NCBI RefSeq assembly: GCF_017592335.1
Contig: NZ_JACNMP010000001.1
Coordinates: 1-64,000 of the forward strand
Length of the DNA stretch: 64,000 bases
DNA from: Pseudaestuariivita rosea
Lineage (GTDB): Bacteria; Pseudomonadota; Alphaproteobacteria; Rhodobacterales; Rhodobacteraceae
Direction of reading: 5' to 3'
Translations under genes and position numbers: made by a program
Notes under the pieces: model-generated
Databases searched by the model: none
The model's input: only the letters and a program-made list of their open reading frames with translations
Told to the model about the DNA's origin: nothing
Shown: piece by piece, positions 61,102 to 64,000 of the stretch
How the letters are laid out: each line of letters starts with the position of its first letter
Numbering within the stretch: the stretch's first letter is position 1

Positions 61102-62091
61102 TTAAAGGTCTAAAAGCTGCCGGTTATCGCGCAAGCGGTCCATCGTTCTGACCAGTTCGGCACTGATGCCGGGTTCAGACAGCGCATGACCAGCGCGCGG
61201 GATCACACGCAGTTCACTTGTCGGCCAGGCCTGCGCCAGATTCCACGCTGAAATCGGCGGGCAGATCATGTCCAGTCGGCCTTGAACGATACAGCCCGGA
61301 ACATCCCGTATTCTATCAATCTGCCGGATGATCTGATTATCGCATTCCAGAAAACCACCGTTGATAAAATAGTGGTTTTCCAATCGCGCAAAGGCCCGCG
61401 CATAATCCGCGGGGCTTTCACCGCGAAATCCGTCGTTGTTGATGGACGCCAGTGCATTTTCCCAAGCGGCCCAGGCACGCGCGCACCGCGTTTCCAGCAT
61501 CATATCGCCTGAAAAAAGGCGGCGGTTATAGGCCAGTATCAGATCATCGCGTTCGTCTTTGGGAATTGGCTGCAGGAAACGGTCCCATAGATCAGGATAA
61601 AAGTTCCCGGCACCACCGCCATAAAACCACTCAAGTTCATTACGGGTCATCAAAAAGACACCGCGCAACGCCAGATAAGCGGCCCGGTCGGGATGCGACT
61701 GCGCGTAAAGTAGCGACAGCGTTGCACCCCAACTGCCCCCGAAAACGATCCATCGTTCAATATTCAGAACCTGTCGGATCTGTTCAATATCGTTTATCAG
61801 ATCCCAGGTTGTGTTGTTTTCGATGCTGGCGTGGGGTCTGGACCGCCCGCAGCCGCGCTGATCAAACAGGATGATCCGATAATGCGAAGGATCAAAATAG
61901 CGCCGCATGGCGGGGCTGCAGCCCCCACCTGGACCGCCGTGCAGCACGACAACCGGAACCCCATCGGGATTACCGCATTGTTCCACATACAGCCGGTGCC
62001 CGCCGTCGACTGCCAACATCCGTTGATCAAACGGATCAATCAGTGGATAAAGATACTGGCTTGCGCGTTTATGGTCTGCGTTTTTGTCCAT
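61102..62091 (-). CDS. pip: Proline iminopeptidase
   Basis: The 329-residue alpha/beta hydrolase cleaves N-terminal proline from peptides. It has HGGPGGG (oxyanion), the nucleophile Ser in GGSWGATLSLLY, the Asp in RLDMICPP and the His in RAGHALSE. Length and motifs match the S33 prolyl aminopeptidases. Its end is 4 nt from the convergent kinase gene. Confidence 0.93.
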   Translation of the reverse strand: MDKNADHKRASQYLYPLIDPFDQRMLAVDGGHRLYVEQCGNPDGVPVVVLHGGPGGGCSPAMRRYFDPSHYRIILFDQRGCGRSRPHASIENNTTWDLINDIEQIRQVLNIERWIVFGGSWGATLSLLYAQSHPDRAAYLALRGVFLMTRNELEWFYGGGAGNFYPDLWDRFLQPIPKDERDDLILAYNRRLFSGDMMLETRCARAWAAWENALASINNDGFRGESPADYARAFARLENHYFINGGFLECDNQIIRQIDRIRDVPGCIVQGRLDMICPPISAWNLAQAWPTSELRVIPRAGHALSEPGISAELVRTMDRLRDNRQLLDL

Positions 62092-62154
62092 AACTGACCT
62101 ATATAAGGCCTAAACGTTTTCCGCCACAGGAACTGAGCGAAAGGAACAGAAAGA

Positions 62155-62901
62155 ATGCAAGCTGCTGAAAGCACTGTTGATCAGTCCGAAATTGCCAAGT
62201 TCGAAGCCATGGCTGCCGAATGGTGGGATCCCAATGGAAAATTCAAACCGCTTCATATGCTGAACCCCTGTCGGTTGGACTATATCACCAAACAGATTTC
62301 GGTGGATTTCAAACGTGATCTGGATGCCGATAAGCCGTTTGAGGGGCTTAGGTTGCTGGATATCGGTTGCGGCGGCGGGCTTTTGTCGGAACCGATGGCG
62401 CGTTTGGGTGCATCTGTTGTCGGCGCAGATGCGGCCGAACGCAACATTCCTGTTGCCCGTGTTCACGCCGAACAATCAGGTCTGGACATTGATTATCGGC
62501 ACACAACCGCAGAGGCGCTGGTCGAAGAGGCTGAAAAATTCGATGTCGTTTTGAACATGGAGGTTGTCGAGCATGTGGCCGATCCATTGGCCTATCTGAC
62601 GGCCTGCCAGCGCCTTTTGAAACCAGGCGGTCTGCACATTTGCTCGACCATCAACCGTAATCCCAAAAGCTTTGCGGCTGCTATCGTTGGGGCGGAATAT
62701 GTCATGCGATGGTTGCCCAAGGGCACGCATGAATGGCAAAAATTCATCACGCCGGACGAACTGTTCGAATTGCTGAAGAAAGCGGGCCTTGACCCCGTTG
62801 ATCGCAAGGGTTTTGTGTTCAACCCCATCACCTGGAGCTGGAAGATATCCGAACGGGACACCAGCGTGAATTACGTGACCGCCAGTGTAAAACCGCTTTA
62901 A
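62155..62901 (+). CDS. ubiG: Ubiquinone O-methyltransferase
   Basis: UbiG performs both O-methylations of ubiquinone synthesis with SAM. The 248-residue protein has the UbiG opening [26 protein letters not shown] (in part) and the SAM motif [19 protein letters not shown] (about 61-79), plus the family segment [14 protein letters not shown]. Its stop shares four bases with the convergent MarR gene stop (TTAA). Confidence 0.95.
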   Translation: MQAAESTVDQSEIAKFEAMAAEWWDPNGKFKPLHMLNPCRLDYITKQISVDFKRDLDADKPFEGLRLLDIGCGGGLLSEPMARLGASVVGADAAERNIPVARVHAEQSGLDIDYRHTTAEALVEEAEKFDVVLNMEVVEHVADPLAYLTACQRLLKPGGLHICSTINRNPKSFAAAIVGAEYVMRWLPKGTHEWQKFITPDELFELLKKAGLDPVDRKGFVFNPITWSWKISERDTSVNYVTASVKPL

Positions 62902-63341
62902 CCCTGTTCGCCCAGTTTGATCCTGAGTTCGCGCAACAACGGTATGGCCGCGCGGACCCGATCAGGCCCGATATCTTTTACAACTTCGGCGATCAGGGGT
63001 GTGATTGCCTGTAAAGCCGCGTCGCGTGCCGACCGGCCAGCAGGACTGATAGCCACCATTTTGCGCCGCGCATCATCCCAGTCGGGCCGGATGTGAACAA
63101 AACCAGACAGCTCTAGCTTGCTAAGGGTGTTCGTCATGGCGCCGCGTGTGACATGAAATATGCCCGCCAGCTGAGCAGGCGTTTTTTCGGACCCGGTATG
63201 CGCCAGATGATTGAGCACCGAAAAATGCGAAAGCTCCATTCCTTTTGGCAAAACCTTTGACACCCGGTTGCGGGCCAGCTGGTCGGCGGTCAGGATTTCA
63301 CTGAATAAAGACGCGGCCAGCGCGTCATTCTGGTCTGTCAT
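62898..63341 (-). CDS. MarR family transcriptional regulator
   Basis: The 147-residue protein is a winged-helix MarR regulator: [33 protein letters not shown] as the recognition helix region (quoted in shorter form: [13 protein letters not shown]) and the wing with [17 protein letters not shown]. It binds DNA as a dimer, usually responding to small ligands. Its ATG overlaps the end of the nitrilase-family gene by one base, so it may be cotranscribed with it. Confidence 0.9.
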   Translation of the reverse strand: MTDQNDALAASLFSEILTADQLARNRVSKVLPKGMELSHFSVLNHLAHTGSEKTPAQLAGIFHVTRGAMTNTLSKLELSGFVHIRPDWDDARRKMVAISPAGRSARDAALQAITPLIAEVVKDIGPDRVRAAIPLLRELRIKLGEQG

Positions 63342-64000
63342 CAGGGCCCTTCAAACGATCGGTCATGGGTTAAAGATGGAATACGCTTCCGCGCTTTTGC
63401 CACGTCTTCCATGTCCAGATCAATCAAGGTAACCCCGGTTTCCGTGCCGGCATCCGCCAAAACATCGCCCCAAGGCGAAATTGCCATGCTGTGCCCATAT
63501 GTTTTGCGACCCTTGTGCTGGCCGATCTGCGCCGGTGCCAGAACAAAACACCCCGTTTCAATCGCCCGCGCCCGCAGCAGCGTTTCCCAGTGCGCGGCAC
63601 CGGTCACAGGCGAAAAAGCAGAAGGCACAGTGATAATCTGCGCGCCTGCTTGCGCCAGGGTTCGATAAAGATGCGGGAAGCGGATGTCATAGCAGATCGT
63701 CATGCCAACCCGCCCAAAAGGTGTAACTGCCAAAGTGGCCGACTGACCGGGGCGGTATCCTTTGGATTCCTGATAACTTTCATCCTTTGATAGCTGAACA
63801 TCAAACATATGTATCTTATCGTACCGTGTGGCGATATCACCCGTTGGCGAAATCAGAAAAGATCGGTTCGCGAACCGACCATCAGGGTCGTCGGTCTTCA
63901 ACGCCAGTGATCCAATCAGAAGCCATATGCCCAGTCGTGCTGCATCCTCGCGCAAGGCACTTAGCGTCAGATCATGCTGTTCAGACGACAAGACATCCGT
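63341..64000 (-). CDS. Carbon-nitrogen hydrolase (nitrilase family), 5' end outside the window
   Basis: The visible 220 codons carry the catalytic Lys region KIHMFDVQL and the Cys motif in VGMTICYDIRFPHLYR, followed by GAAHWETLLRARAIE; the N-terminal catalytic Glu lies beyond position 64000. It resembles Nit2/omega-amidase or NIT1-type amidases that repair deaminated glutathione. The frame stays open to the window edge with no start codon supported, so this is a truncated view. It overlaps the MarR gene by one base. Confidence 0.9.
   Translation of the reverse strand, partial: TDVLSSEQHDLTLSALREDAARLGIWLLIGSLALKTDDPDGRFANRSFLISPTGDIATRYDKIHMFDVQLSKDESYQESKGYRPGQSATLAVTPFGRVGMTICYDIRFPHLYRTLAQAGAQIITVPSAFSPVTGAAHWETLLRARAIETGCFVLAPAQIGQHKGRKTYGHSMAISPWGDVLADAGTETGVTLIDLDMEDVAKARKRIPSLTHDRSFEGP

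Overview
The window looks like a chromosomal segment of an alphaproteobacterium of the family Rhodobacteraceae (Roseobacter-type aerobic anoxygenic phototroph). The evidence is a photosynthesis sub-cluster in the order crtA-bchI-bchD-bchO, divergent from crtI-crtB-tspO, with two perfect PpsR/CrtJ operators between them. It is joined to a housekeeping block typical of this family (rnd-like gene, lptC, lptA, lptB, hpf, ptsN). I cannot assign a genus. No tRNA, rRNA, CRISPR array, insertion sequence or prophage was seen.

Layout. 0-7 kb: uvrB, a complex I accessory subunit, then a stress-type set of small membrane proteins with an AI-2E-family exporter (3517-6516), preceded at two points by perfect GGAAC-N16-CGTT boxes (EcfG general stress promoters). 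7-10.3 kb: dgkA, a HIT protein, a GT14-like glycosyltransferase and a sulfotransferase. 10.4-14.2 kb: an overlapping operon of two DUF4178 proteins, a 54-residue membrane peptide, a DUF350 protein and a membrane-anchored aminopropyltransferase. 14.6-15.5 kb: a secreted PilJ-type sensor domain protein. 15.5-23 kb: the photosynthesis sub-cluster. 23-27 kb: RNase D, the Lpt lipopolysaccharide export genes, the ribosome hibernation factor and EIIA-Ntr. 27-38 kb: a large minus-strand glycan locus (sulfotransferase, four glycosyltransferases, galE, galU, kdsB-like, cysQ), next to a divergent lone KpsM-type permease. 38-43 kb: alkB, dnaK-dnaJ with an RpoH-type promoter, and radC. 43-52.8 kb: a Hint-domain protein, ileS with an internal low-GC stretch, a DUF2339 membrane protein, two tandem trypsin-like proteases and the rpsF-rpsR-rplI operon. 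53-56.2 kb: uncharacterised membrane and periplasmic genes including a ClpP-fold periplasmic protein. 56.3-61.1 kb: a polysaccharide operon (secreted protein, Wzy/WaaL ligase, metallophosphatase, Wzc-type tyrosine autokinase). 61.1-64 kb: pip, ubiG, a MarR regulator and a nitrilase-family gene cut by the window edge.

How it fits together. Much of the window serves the cell envelope: Lpt export, two or three glycan loci with sulfation, a Wzc/Wzy polysaccharide operon and stress-linked membrane proteins. GalU and GalE can supply UDP-sugars, the kdsB-like gene a CMP-activated acid sugar, and CysQ can remove the PAP by-product of PAPS-dependent sulfotransferases. The strongest leads are the DUF4178/DUF350/aminopropyltransferase operon, the two EcfG boxes on the stress membrane genes, the recombinant-looking segment inside ileS, the Hint protein with Ser in place of the nucleophilic Cys, and the phosphatase placed between a polysaccharide ligase and a tyrosine kinase.
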